DNA of 22,854 nucleotides from JBGVMW01 sp045125095 (GCA_045125095.1 JBGVMW010000153.1:1-22854); one strand, 5' to 3'. Positions 14,127-22,571 are shown, numbered from the stretch's first letter. Numbers and translations: made by a program. The notes: a model not told the origin generated them from the sequence alone.

Positions 14127-17100
14127 TTATTTTTTTGTAATCACTTTCATGGTTTTTGACCAGTTAGAGTAGATCTTTTTTGTCGTTCCATTAACCTTAA
14201 CATTCTTGTAGGTACGAATTCGCACATAATAAGTTTTCTTTGCTTTTAATTTAGAGAATGTTTTGGTTGTGATTTTGTTGCTATTCACTTTGAGCAGCTT
14301 TGTTGTCTTTTTGGTAAAGGTTTTTGTGGTGGAATATTGAACTTCATATCCGCTGGTCTGGGTCGTTTGCTTTTTCCACTTTACCAAAAATCCTTTTGAC
14401 TTTGCTGTAACCTTAGAAATGGTAGTGCCTTTTGGCAGAATGGAAAAGCTTAAATGTATGTTTCCTGTATAATTGCCTTTCAAGGTTACGGTTACGGTAT
14501 AGATGCCAACGTTCTTTCTGCCAGAGGAATAACGTACATGGTAATCAACGTCTTTTTTCAGCAACTGTCCAGTGCTGTCCTTCACAATGACAGAAGGTTT
14601 TTTCACTTTTCCATTATAAGTGTAACTGGTTTTAGAAAGTGATATATTGGATACGGCGTAAATGATGTCACTTTGATTCTGTGTGCCACATACTGTACAA
14701 GTTTCGATAGTACCTCCATTTTGTGTGGTGGTAGCTTTCGTTTTTTCAGTCACATACTGATGTCCAATGGCAGGAATTGTTTCCTGGGCCTTAAGGACTG
14801 TACCGCAAGTTGCGCAGTGAGATCCTTCTGTCAGCCCTGCCACAGTGCAGGATGGGGCAATGGCATTGTCAATTACAGATACATGTCCCATAGCAAGTAT
14901 GATATCCTGGGCCTTAAGGACTGTACCGCAAGTCGCGCAGTGAGAGCCTTCTGTTAGCCCTGCCACAGTGCAGGATGGTGCAATGGCATTGTCAATTACA
15001 GATACATGTCCCATAGCAGGTATGATATCCTGGGCTTTAAGGACTGTACCGCAAGTCGCGCAGTGAGAGCCTTCTGTTAGCCCTGACACTGTACAGGTAG
15101 GTGCTACGGCTGCATCTGTGATTATACTATGCTGAAGGGCTGGTATGTCCTCTGTATAACTGTCACTACAGCCAGAACATTGGAAGGTTCGTATACCTGT
15201 TTCTGTACAGGTTGCTACTTTTGTAACCTGTGTGGTATAAGAATGAGCATGTGGCGGTACGTCTCCATCACCGGATTTTTCCGATACGGTTACATGAATC
15301 TGAACAGTCATTGGCTGATAATTTTTCAATGTAACCAGAACTGTAATGGTTTCCGAACCGGATTCTCCGGCATCAAAAGTAAGGATATCGTCAGTTAACG
15401 TTGGGGTACCGGAAATACAGCTGTTAAATGTCTCTTTTGTAAGTGTGCAACTCACAACTTCATTTTGAAGGGTTGCCGGTAGTTCATGTAAAAGAGAAAT
15501 GTTATTATTTGTACTGTTTGGTTGTGCTATCGTGTCAATAGTAACTGGCGCAGGTGAATCTGCTTTCAAAATATGTACTTTTGGTTCCACTGCAATTGTG
15601 TCAGGAGCAGAAGGAAGCTGATACCAGTTATTGTCTTCTGCGTTTAAAGACCAATTTAACACATTGGCGGTTGTGTATGTGCCAACGTTGACACTGGATA
15701 ATTCTGCTACACCTGATGCATAAAGCAGGGTATCATCTGCTAAGGTTATAAATAAAATGTCTGTTGTCTTTGAACTTCCATTATAAGTAATATCATTTAA
15801 GGATATATTTTTAATGTTATTGCTATAAATGGTTTGTTTCTTCAATGTTAGCTGAGTAGTGGCAGTATTAGCATTCAGTTCCGTTGTTCCATCAAATGTA
15901 GCGTAAATCGTCGAAGTTCCTGTAGGAATTGTTTGTTCGGTGGTACGGTAATTGAAAATAGCCTGTCCTTCGTTGTTGAGTTCAGCCGTGCCAAGTAATT
16001 CGTTGCCGTAATAAAATTTTACAGTACTTCCGCCGGTAATAGTAGCAGTACTGACACCTTTTGGAAGCGCCTGGAACATGAATCGAATCGTATCACCATA
16101 GGTAATAGATGAGGTATTGCTTGTAGTGGCTGTTAATGTTACGTCGGCGTCACTTTTTACGATGCTGAAAGAGAGTGTCCGTTGACCGGTGTAAGAGCCA
16201 ATACCATTTACGGTGACCGAAGCGGTCTGTGTGCCAATATGGACATTGTTTTTATAGGTTAAAAGATAATCTTCACCGTAGACTAATTCGTTGCGGGTTG
16301 CTGTGTTTGTTACGGTTATGGATGGCAGAATCATATTGCCGGTAAATGTCTGGTCAGGAATAGCACTTACAGAAATGTCATTGCTGCTAATATCCACAGT
16401 GTTTGGATTCTCCTGATTGGCAGAGGAATCAAAAAAGTGAATAGTTACTTCTGCTTTTACAATATCTTTTACAGCTTCTTTCACGTCTGCTACTGTAGTT
16501 AAAGTGGCATCATAAATAGATTCAGAACAGAATAAAAAGGTATAGTTTCCTGTTTTTGAATCGTCTTGCGCCTGAAAATAATAATTACCTGGGTGCTCAT
16601 TCGAACCAATCAGTGTAATATTGTTTGCCCAATTTTCATTACTTAAAATAGATTCGTCTTCACTTGTCCAATCTTCTGTTTTGATACAGATTACATAGTC
16701 ATATAGCCAATATAAGTAATGATATTCCACACAATCTGTACTCAGCTTATTACCTGCTGTATCGTACCAGTCAATACTTAAAAAAAAGGAATCATCCGGT
16801 ATAGAATTATAATCGTCTGTAACGATATCTGCCAGGTCAACAGCTAGTGGTGCAGATGGTACTTCAATACGTTCAATTGCAGGTGGTTCTTCTTCGTAGT
16901 ATTCATAGCATACAACCCAGCCATTGGTCTGATACTCCAACCAATATCCACTTTCTATAACGGTATCAGGTAAGATAAAGTTCTCTGCATCACCAGTTCG
17001 TGTAGCTGAAATATAGGTATGGTCGCCATACATAGTTCCGGGGAAATTGCGGTTATTTGTCTGAAGAATGGTATTTCCTGTTACCGTGCCATTAATAGTA

Positions 17101-18158
17101 AATACACCTTCCTCGTGTAGGACAAGAATTCCTGCTGTATCTGTCTGTTCAGCTTGATTTCCGCCGGTGAAATTACCACCAATTATTGCATTTGGTATAT
17201 TGTATAAATCCAGACATGCATTTTTGTTTAAAATAATGTTTGTAATATTTTGGAAAGAAGCTGTTTTTGGTAAAAAATATGCATTTTCTGTTAATATAAG
17301 GTTACCAATATCAATGACAACTGCATTATGCATGGAGCTTTTGCATACAGTTAATGTCGTATTTTCATTTCCCAAATATGTTAATGATTTTGCATTGCCT
17401 TCCCCGGTTACGTTAATCGTAGCGGAAGTATTTTTCCGGGTGTTGATATCTTCACGCACAGTCACTTTATGGTCTAAGTTCAATACAGCATTTCCTGTGT
17501 ATGGAACATTAGAATCACTTCCGGCATCATGCCCCATGTAAATAGCCTTAAACATGGTTTTGGAATTGGAATTTTTTATAGTCAGGGAAGCGTTTGTTCC
17601 TATCGAAGTATTCGGATAGCCCCCTGCATATACGGATGGAAGCAGTTCTTCCTCGGTACCGCCAATGTTTCCAAGAGAACCATTACCTCCTGCTAAATAG
17701 GTACTGACATTATCCAAGGTCAGGCTGTGGCCGGCTAAAAAGATTTCCCTATGGGGAACGCTTCCTAATGCATTACTGGAACTAAATGTGAATTCAATAT
17801 TTTGGAAACATATGCCATCTCCGGCAAGCTGAATAGGTGCGCGGCTGTTTATACTGCTGCCCTCTGTTCCTTGAATAATTGTGTTTGCCGGAATCATCAC
17901 AGGAAGCATTCTTCCGGATGTGTCAGCTTCGTCTCCAATCGTAATAACGCCATTCACTGTAATTGGACTTTGGTTTTGCTTTAATGCAGTCATAAACTCA
18001 TTTTGAGTGGTTACAGTAACGCCGTTTTCGGTTGCTTGTGTACTTATTTCATCCTGGGATGGGGCTGCACTTTCTGCTGCCACCGGCATTTGCCATGTAC
18101 TGCACAGCATGGCTGCTGTCAATAAAATACTGAGTATTCTTCGTTTTTTTCTTTTCAT
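14127..18158 (-). CDS. Very large secreted multidomain protein with Ig-like, Cys-rich and FN3-like regions
   Basis: 1343 residues. GGGGGAG precedes the ATG at 18158 with about 8-base spacing. A signal peptide (MKRKKRRILSIL...PVAA) ends near residue 28. Residues about 50-420 are Asn/Gly/Ile-rich repeats of the beta-helix kind seen in adhesins. Ig-like modules lie around 590-780, including SYTGQRTLSFSI, and again at about 1165-1236 (NYTGNIHLSFSIL). Residues about 975-1140 hold Cys-rich 41-residue repeats with C-x12-C-x2-C and a later GH. Residues about 1240-1343 look like a fibronectin type III domain, very rich in Lys. There is no LPXTG, GW or SLH anchor, so it is secreted or held by charge. 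The likely role is surface attachment or glycan binding; no catalytic motif is seen. Confidence 0.9.
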   Translation of the reverse strand: MKRKKRRILSILLTAAMLCSTWQMPVAAESAAPSQDEISTQATENGVTVTTQNEFMTALKQNQSPITVNGVITIGDEADTSGRMLPVMIPANTIIQGTEGSSINSRAPIQLAGDGICFQNIEFTFSSSNALGSVPHREIFLAGHSLTLDNVSTYLAGGNGSLGNIGGTEEELLPSVYAGGYPNTSIGTNASLTIKNSNSKTMFKAIYMGHDAGSDSNVPYTGNAVLNLDHKVTVREDINTRKNTSATINVTGEGNAKSLTYLGNENTTLTVCKSSMHNAVVIDIGNLILTENAYFLPKTASFQNITNIILNKNACLDLYNIPNAIIGGNFTGGNQAEQTDTAGILVLHEEGVFTINGTVTGNTILQTNNRNFPGTMYGDHTYISATRTGDAENFILPDTVIESGYWLEYQTNGWVVCYEYYEEEPPAIERIEVPSAPLAVDLADIVTDDYNSIPDDSFFLSIDWYDTAGNKLSTDCVEYHYLYWLYDYVICIKTEDWTSEDESILSNENWANNITLIGSNEHPGNYYFQAQDDSKTGNYTFLFCSESIYDATLTTVADVKEAVKDIVKAEVTIHFFDSSANQENPNTVDISSNDISVSAIPDQTFTGNMILPSITVTNTATRNELVYGEDYLLTYKNNVHIGTQTASVTVNGIGSYTGQRTLSFSIVKSDADVTLTATTSNTSSITYGDTIRFMFQALPKGVSTATITGGSTVKFYYGNELLGTAELNNEGQAIFNYRTTEQTIPTGTSTIYATFDGTTELNANTATTQLTLKKQTIYSNNIKNISLNDITYNGSSKTTDILFITLADDTLLYASGVAELSSVNVGTYTTANVLNWSLNAEDNNWYQLPSAPDTIAVEPKVHILKADSPAPVTIDTIAQPNSTNNNISLLHELPATLQNEVVSCTLTKETFNSCISGTPTLTDDILTFDAGESGSETITVLVTLKNYQPMTVQIHVTVSEKSGDGDVPPHAHSYTTQVTKVATCTETGIRTFQCSGCSDSYTEDIPALQHSIITDAAVAPTCTVSGLTEGSHCATCGTVLKAQDIIPAMGHVSVIDNAIAPSCTVAGLTEGSHCATCGTVLKAQDIILAMGHVSVIDNAIAPSCTVAGLTEGSHCATCGTVLKAQETIPAIGHQYVTEKTKATTTQNGGTIETCTVCGTQNQSDIIYAVSNISLSKTSYTYNGKVKKPSVIVKDSTGQLLKKDVDYHVRYSSGRKNVGIYTVTVTLKGNYTGNIHLSFSILPKGTTISKVTAKSKGFLVKWKKQTTQTSGYEVQYSTTKTFTKKTTKLLKVNSNKITTKTFSKLKAKKTYYVRIRTYKNVKVNGTTKKIYSNWSKTMKVITKK
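14761..15129 (-). repeat. Three 123-bp tandem repeats inside the surface-protein gene
   Basis: Units begin at about 14761, 14884 and 15007, exactly 123 bases (41 codons) apart, and are nearly identical in DNA; a diverged fourth follows toward 15240. Each encodes the CTVAGLTEGSHCATCGTVLK type module. The frame-preserving length and high identity mean copy number could change by slippage or recombination without breaking the gene. Confidence 0.9.
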
Positions 18159-18198
18159 ATGATTTTCTCCCCCTCTGTTATACTATATTTATAGGCAT

Positions 18199-18431
18199 TT
18201 GCGAAAATGAAGGCCATCCGCAAATTATCAGAATTGTTTGTGCAAATAGCTGCTTACTACATAGTCTATATTTGACGCGCTCTCGCTCCCTTCAAACGTA
18301 ACGGACACTAAGGCTGTAAAATACACAGCCTAAGTGCCGACGTTTTCAGAGGGTCACCTATAGACTATGTAGCAAACAGCTATCTGTCACAAACAATTCT
18401 GACAATTCACTACCTTGTTGGCGTTTCGCAA
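18199..18431 (+). repeat. Long-hairpin repeat element, copy B (complete)
   Basis: This is the complete copy. Termini TTGCGAAA (18199-18206) and TTTCGCAA (18424-18431) are perfect 8-base inverted repeats. Further paired arms are 18223-18242 with 18388-18407 (20 bases, one mismatch), TACATAGTCTATA (18258-18270) with its exact complement at 18359-18371, and a central hairpin 18306-18317 with 18325-18336 (one mismatch). The left end has its own small hairpin, ATTTGCG with CGCAAAT. There is no ORF. It stands just upstream of the surface-protein gene on the other strand. Confidence 0.9.
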
Positions 18432-18456
18432 TTATCTATATACTATATTTAGGCAT

Positions 18457-18534
18457 TTGCGAAAGTAATGACCAGCCGCAAATTATCAGAATTGTTTGTG
18501 CAAATAGCTGCTTACTACATAGTCTATATGTGAC
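18457..18534 (+). repeat. Degraded second copy B' of the hairpin element
   Basis: Starting 25 bases after copy B, TTGCGAAA (18457-18464) opens a stretch matching the left arm of copy B to about 18534. The centre is missing; AAGCAAACAGATCT near 18550 resembles the right arm, so this seems to be an internally deleted copy. Both B and B' are preceded by the same TATACTATATTTA flank. The rest of 18535-18667 has nothing else I can identify. Confidence 0.75.
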
Positions 18535-18667
18535 GAAAGCAAGTAGAGAATAAGCAAACAGATCTTATTGTTGCAATTGTATACACAATTAATATAGTTG
18601 ATACTTCTATTATAGCTGATAACGACGAATTGGGCAACAAAAGGTTTGGGTTATTCCTTGGGAAATA

Positions 18668-18696
18668 TTGACTATGAATTTTAATAATGCTACAAT
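18668..18696 (+). promoter_or_regulatory. Promoter of the Nudix-HD gene
   Basis: TTGACT (18668-18673), 17 bases, TACAAT (18691-18696), with TGC before the -10 box. The predicted leader is about 100 bases, ending in GGAGG (18794-18798) before ATG 18805. Confidence 0.7.
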
Positions 18697-18804
18697 GTAA
18701 TCTCATATCTGGAGAATTTCGTAACCAGTTCGGTTGGCTGTCCACATATGAAAATTACCGGAAGATTTTTAACCATATTCCACATGACAGAATGGAGGAT
18801 TCCT

Positions 18805-19887
18805 ATGGGATTAACTACACTATGCTATATTGAAAAGGATGACAGCTACTTGATGTTGCATCGGGTAAAGAAGAAAAATGATATTAATCAGGATAAATGG
18901 ATTGGTGTAGGTGGACATTTTGAAGAAAATGAGACACCAGAGGAGTGTCTGCTTCGAGAGGTGAAGGAGGAGACAGGACTTACTTTGACAAGCTATCAGC
19001 TTCGTGGATTGGTAACCTTTCTTTCTGATTGTTGGGAGACAGAATATATGTGGCTGTATACAGCAGATGGATTCGAGGGAACATTAACAGAATGCGACGA
19101 GGGTAATTTAGAATGGGTAAAAAAATCAGAGGTTTGCAATCTGCCTATCTGGGAAGGGGATAAAATCTTTTTCCAACTGCTACTGGAGGGAGCGCCATTC
19201 TTTTCTTTAAAGCTTCGTTACGAAGGAGATACATTAGTGGAAACATCTTTGGATGGAAAGCCATTACCGACAAAGAAACAAAAGGACGAAGAACGATTGC
19301 ACAAGCAGATCGCGTTTTTAACAGAGATAGACAAGCAAAAGCAAATTACAAGACAGACCTATCTTGCTGATGGTTCCAGAAAAGAGGGAGATGCGGAACA
19401 TGCATGGCATCTTGCTATGATGGCATTTTTGCTTGCGGAATATGCAAATGAACCTATAGATGTGTTACGGGTAATAAAACTGGTGCTGACACATGACCTT
19501 GTGGAAATTGATGCTGGAGATACCTATGCCTATGATGCGAAAGCGAATTTAGACAAGCGGGAACGAGAGTTAAAAGCAGCAGACCGTATCTTTTCCCTGC
19601 TTCCTGCGGATCAGGCAGAACAGGTGCGCGGACTTTGGGATGAATATGAGGAAGGTGTGACGCCAGAGGCAAAATTCGCACACACCTTAGATAACATCCA
19701 GCCAACTATGTTAAATAATGCTTCCGGAGGTAAGGCATGGAAAGAGCATCAGGTACACTTAGGGCAGATACTAAAGCGCAATGCACATACGAAAGACGGT
19801 TCAGAGATTCTTTGGAAGTATAGTTTTGCGAACTTTATTAGTCCTCATGTAAAGGCTGGAAATATTCAGAATGATGAATCGTTATAA
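18805..19887 (+). CDS. Nudix hydrolase fused to an HD-domain phosphohydrolase
   Basis: 360 residues from ATG 18805, 6 bases after GGAGG (18794-18798); an upstream in-frame ATG at 18748 has no ribosome site. Residues 1-135 are a MutT-like Nudix domain with a perfect Nudix box from G37 to L59 (GHFEENETPEECLLREVKEE). Residues about 170-350 are an HD domain of the YfbR/HD_3 type: EHAWHLAMMA, then LTHDLVEIDAGD, giving the metal-binding H..HD..D set. Such HD proteins hydrolyse nucleoside monophosphates, and the Nudix part hydrolyses (oxidised) nucleoside triphosphates, so one chain could take an NTP to nucleoside. This is inference; each half is clearly recognisable. Related fusions occur in Firmicutes. 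It is monocistronic. Confidence 0.92.
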   Translation: MGLTTLCYIEKDDSYLMLHRVKKKNDINQDKWIGVGGHFEENETPEECLLREVKEETGLTLTSYQLRGLVTFLSDCWETEYMWLYTADGFEGTLTECDEGNLEWVKKSEVCNLPIWEGDKIFFQLLLEGAPFFSLKLRYEGDTLVETSLDGKPLPTKKQKDEERLHKQIAFLTEIDKQKQITRQTYLADGSRKEGDAEHAWHLAMMAFLLAEYANEPIDVLRVIKLVLTHDLVEIDAGDTYAYDAKANLDKRERELKAADRIFSLLPADQAEQVRGLWDEYEEGVTPEAKFAHTLDNIQPTMLNNASGGKAWKEHQVHLGQILKRNAHTKDGSEILWKYSFANFISPHVKAGNIQNDESL

Positions 19888-19898
19888 GAAGTAATCAA

Positions 19899-19942
19899 AA
19901 ACTCCCTCATATAGCAAATGTCATTGCTATATGAGGGAGTTT
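19899..19942. terminator. Bidirectional terminator between Nudix-HD gene and buk
   Basis: A perfect 19-bp stem (19899-19917 with 19924-19942) with a 6-base loop lies between convergent genes, 11 bases after one stop and 17 before the other gene's end. Short A and T tracts flank it. Confidence 0.92.
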
Positions 19943-19959
19943 CTTAATATAAAAATCTC

Positions 19960-21030
19960 TTAGTATGCTAATGCCTTTTCTTCCCCATTCAGAACGCGTA
20001 AACCACCCTGAACAAGTGCTAATAATTCATCTTCACCTGGGTAAACGGTAATAGGAGCAATCCAGCCAGTAGCTTCTCTTAAGTCGCTGATAACAACGTC
20101 AGAGTATGCAATACCACCAGTGATAATAATCTGGTCTACCTTACCTTTTAATACACAAGCCATAGAACCGATATCTTTTGAAATCTGTAATACAAACGCA
20201 TCATAAACTGCGATAGATTTTTCATCGCCATCTTTCATGTTATCGATTACATCACGCATATCGTTTGTTCCAAGGTAAGCATTTAAACCACCGTTACCGC
20301 AGATTTTCTTATATACTTCTTTTTCTGTGTATTTGCCAGAGAAGCATAAAGAGATTAATCCGCCGGATGGCACACCACCAGCACGTTCCGGAGAGAATGC
20401 ACCGTCACCGTCTAATGCATTAAATACATCGATAACTTTACCTTTTTCATGGGCACCAACAGATACACCACCACCCATATGAACAACGATTAAATTCAAT
20501 GCGTCGTATGGAGCATCATGTTCTTTTGCATATCTTTTAGCAACGGCCTTCTGGTTCAATGCGTGGAAGATACTGATTCTAGGAATCTCCGGTACACCGG
20601 ATAATCTTGCAGCCGGCATTAATTCATCAACAACTACCGGGTCTACGATATATGCTGGAACCCCACCGATTTCGTCAGAGATTTCTTTTGCTAAAATACC
20701 ACCTAAGTTAGAAGCATGCTGTCCCTGCTTACCGATTCTTAAATCTTCTAATAAGCTTTCTGTTACTTCATAAGTACCACCTGGAATAGGTTTTAATAAA
20801 CCACCACGGCCAACAACCATATCTAAGGATTTGATATCAAAATTCTTTTCCTTTAAGAGATTCATAATGATATCCTTACGGAAATCCTTCTGATCAACGA
20901 TAGTTGCATATTTTGCAATTTCCTCTGTTGGGTGTCTTAAGGTTTCCTCAAATAATAAGGTTTCATCCTCGAATACACCAATTTTGGTGGAGGTAGAACC
21001 TGGATTAATAATTAAACTTTTTTTTGACAT
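19960..21030 (-). CDS. buk: Butyrate kinase
   Basis: The 356-residue protein belongs to the acetokinase family. The N-terminal LIINPGSTSTKIGVFEDE motif is the phosphate-binding signature, and VHMGGGVSVGAHEKG plus FSPERAGGVPSGGL are conserved in butyrate and branched-chain fatty-acid kinases. It makes ATP from butyryl phosphate in the last step of the Ptb-Buk route. Length is normal for the family. AAGGAGA precedes ATG 21030. It follows ptb by 56 bases on the same strand, so both are likely one transcript from the promoter at 22130-22158. Substrate range (butyrate versus isobutyrate/isovalerate) cannot be settled from sequence. Confidence 0.96.
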   Translation of the reverse strand: MSKKSLIINPGSTSTKIGVFEDETLLFEETLRHPTEEIAKYATIVDQKDFRKDIIMNLLKEKNFDIKSLDMVVGRGGLLKPIPGGTYEVTESLLEDLRIGKQGQHASNLGGILAKEISDEIGGVPAYIVDPVVVDELMPAARLSGVPEIPRISIFHALNQKAVAKRYAKEHDAPYDALNLIVVHMGGGVSVGAHEKGKVIDVFNALDGDGAFSPERAGGVPSGGLISLCFSGKYTEKEVYKKICGNGGLNAYLGTNDMRDVIDNMKDGDEKSIAVYDAFVLQISKDIGSMACVLKGKVDQIIITGGIAYSDVVISDLREATGWIAPITVYPGEDELLALVQGGLRVLNGEEKALAY

Positions 21031-21058
21031 ATAACCTTCTCCTTGTATTAATTATTTA

Positions 21059-21085
21059 GTAACTATTCAATATCCTCATAGTTAC
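21059..21085 (-). other. Inverted repeat between ptb and buk
   Basis: GTAACTAT (21059-21066) and ATAGTTAC (21078-21085) form an 8-bp stem with an 11-base loop, directly after the ptb stop and 29 bases before the buk start. There is no T-run, so mRNA processing or stability is more likely than termination. TAGTAACTATTCAA (21057-21070) recurs with one change at 22052-22065, upstream of ptb. Confidence 0.5.
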
Positions 21086-21086
21086 A

Positions 21087-22007
21087 TTATTTATTCTTCT
21101 GCATAGCTTCAGCTACTACGGAGCCAAGAGCCAGAGAATTTACTTTTGTTTCAAAATCATCGGAACGGGAAGTTAAAATAACTGGAGCCTTTGTTCCGGT
21201 GATAATGTTACCATTCTTTACGTCAGCAGTATGTACTAAAGTTTTGTATACTAAGTTACCTGCATGAATATCTGGGAATAAAAGGATATCTGCATCACCA
21301 ACAATCTTTCTGCCAGTAGCACCTTTGTGCTGTGCAGCTTCTGGATCGATTGCTAAGTCCATAGACAGAGGACCGTCTACGATACAGCCTGTAATTTTGC
21401 CTTCTTCACACATTTTTGTTAATTCTGCTGCTTCTACAGTAGCAGGCATTTTTGGATTCACAACTTCAACTGCTGCTAAAGGAGCAACCTTAGGTGTGTC
21501 AATACCACAAGCCTGGCATACTTCTACCGTGTTTTCGATAATTCCAACCTTATCCTCTAATGTAGGATATGTCTGGAATGCAACGTCTGTTAAGAATAAT
21601 AATTTTTCAACACCTGCGATTTCGAATACACATACATGAGATAAAGTACGTCCGCTTCTAAGACCAACTTCTTTATCTAATACGCTCTTTAAGAAAGATT
21701 TTGTATCAATTAAACCTTTCATGTACATGTCTGCTTTTCCATCATGTACTAATTTAACAGCTGTTAAAGCAGCAGTCATAGTATCTTTTTCGTCAATGAT
21801 TTCAAATCCGCTTAAATCCATACCCATGGAGCCTGCGATTTCGTTGATCTTGTCGGCATCACCAACTAAGATAGCATCTGCGATACCACGTTCCTTTGCA
21901 ACCTTTACTGCTTCTAATACAGCATCATCCTGAGCACAAGCAACAGCAACTTTTTTCATGCTGCAATGCTTTACCTGCCAAATTAAATCATCAAATGTTT
22001 TTTTCAT
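21087..22007 (-). CDS. ptb: Phosphate butyryltransferase
   Basis: The 306-residue protein belongs to the phosphate acetyl/butaryl transferase family: AILVGD near residue 46, MKGLIDTKSFLKSVLDKE near 96-113, GPLSMDLAIDPEAAQHKG, then the phosphate/CoA region DADILLFPDIHAGN. It converts butyryl-CoA and phosphate to butyryl phosphate for Buk. AAGGAGGAG lies just before ATG 22007, one of the strongest ribosome sites in the window. A promoter on the same strand lies at 22130-22158, leaving a leader of over 100 bases. With buk it forms a complete butyrate-kinase pathway, as opposed to the butyryl-CoA:acetate CoA-transferase route of many relatives. Confidence 0.96.
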   Translation of the reverse strand: MKKTFDDLIWQVKHCSMKKVAVACAQDDAVLEAVKVAKERGIADAILVGDADKINEIAGSMGMDLSGFEIIDEKDTMTAALTAVKLVHDGKADMYMKGLIDTKSFLKSVLDKEVGLRSGRTLSHVCVFEIAGVEKLLFLTDVAFQTYPTLEDKVGIIENTVEVCQACGIDTPKVAPLAAVEVVNPKMPATVEAAELTKMCEEGKITGCIVDGPLSMDLAIDPEAAQHKGATGRKIVGDADILLFPDIHAGNLVYKTLVHTADVKNGNIITGTKAPVILTSRSDDFETKVNSLALGSVVAEAMQKNK

Positions 22008-22129
22008 AGTCTCCTCCTTCAGTCTTCTGACTTTGTAACATTTTCTTTTTATAGTAACTGTTCAAGCTCTCTGTAGGCAGGGGGCTGGGCAGTTATGTTT
22101 TGTATAGTATTTCTACACTCATACCATCC

Positions 22130-22158
22130 ATCATAGCACGAATTGGTGGGAAACTCAA
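22130..22158 (-). promoter_or_regulatory. Promoter of the ptb-buk operon
   Basis: On the minus strand, TTGAGT (22158-22153), 17 bases, then TATGAT (22135-22130) preceded by TGC. The start would be near 22122, giving a leader of about 115 bases; no riboswitch class is recognised in it. Confidence 0.7.
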
Positions 22159-22191
22159 GGTTTTCAAGTGGAAAAAAGGAAACGAATGACA

Positions 22192-22237
22192 AACAGTTCA
22201 GCCCTCAGACTACGAATAGTTTGAGGGCTGAACTGTT
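22192..22237 (-). terminator. Hairpin terminator of the XRE regulator gene
   Basis: A perfect 16-bp stem (22192-22207 with 22222-22237) with a 14-base loop; its outer end overlaps the regulator's stop codon. In the minus direction it is followed by TTTGTCATTCGTTT, a weak U-tract. It insulates the ptb promoter from the upstream gene. Confidence 0.75.
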
Positions 22238-22571
22238 ATGGCAAATCCAATAATTTATTTACAGCATTCTGCATATCTGGTGTGTTGCGGTATTTCATAA
22301 TAAGCTGTTTCTCAAAAGCGGTCAGCATTAAAGGTTCGGTATCGTCCTTGAGATATCCAAAGGCATTTAAAATATCATCAATCTGGTATATATCACAAAG
22401 CAGCAGAAGGGTATCTGCATCAGGCTGTGTCTGTCCACTTTCCCATCCATATATGGTTTTTGGTGCTACTGGAAGGGCGCGTTGTTCTAATCGTGCAGCG
22501 ACTTCGTTTACAGAGAGATGATTATGTTTTCTATATGCTTTTAGTACTTTTGCAATATTTTCATTTTTCAT
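22236..22571 (-). CDS. Small XRE-family transcriptional regulator
   Basis: The 111-residue protein has an N-terminal Cro/C1-type helix-turn-helix (about 7-64): VLKAYRKHNHLSVNEVAARL, then PKTIYGWESGQTQPDADTLL and LCDIY. The C-terminal 45 residues are helical (LTAFEKQLIMKYRN...AVNKLLDL), a tail often seen in small XRE regulators of Lachnospiraceae. AGGG lies about 8 bases before ATG 22571. It is upstream of, and in the same direction as, ptb-buk but separated by a terminator and the ptb promoter. Control of ptb-buk is possible but not shown. It could equally be a stand-alone regulator. Confidence 0.9.
   Translation of the reverse strand: MKNENIAKVLKAYRKHNHLSVNEVAARLEQRALPVAPKTIYGWESGQTQPDADTLLLLCDIYQIDDILNAFGYLKDDTEPLMLTAFEKQLIMKYRNTPDMQNAVNKLLDLP

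Noticed and set aside
17167..17541. 124-residue open frame opposite the large surface-protein gene
   Set aside because: It is opposite a continuous 1343-codon gene with a signal peptide and repeats; no ribosome site is seen.
18199..18431. Autonomous insertion sequence
   Set aside because: The element has inverted termini but no ORF of transposase size in any frame and is only about 233 bp.
22008..22122. Riboswitch in the ptb leader
   Set aside because: The leader is long enough, but I see no conserved aptamer core or terminator-antiterminator pair.
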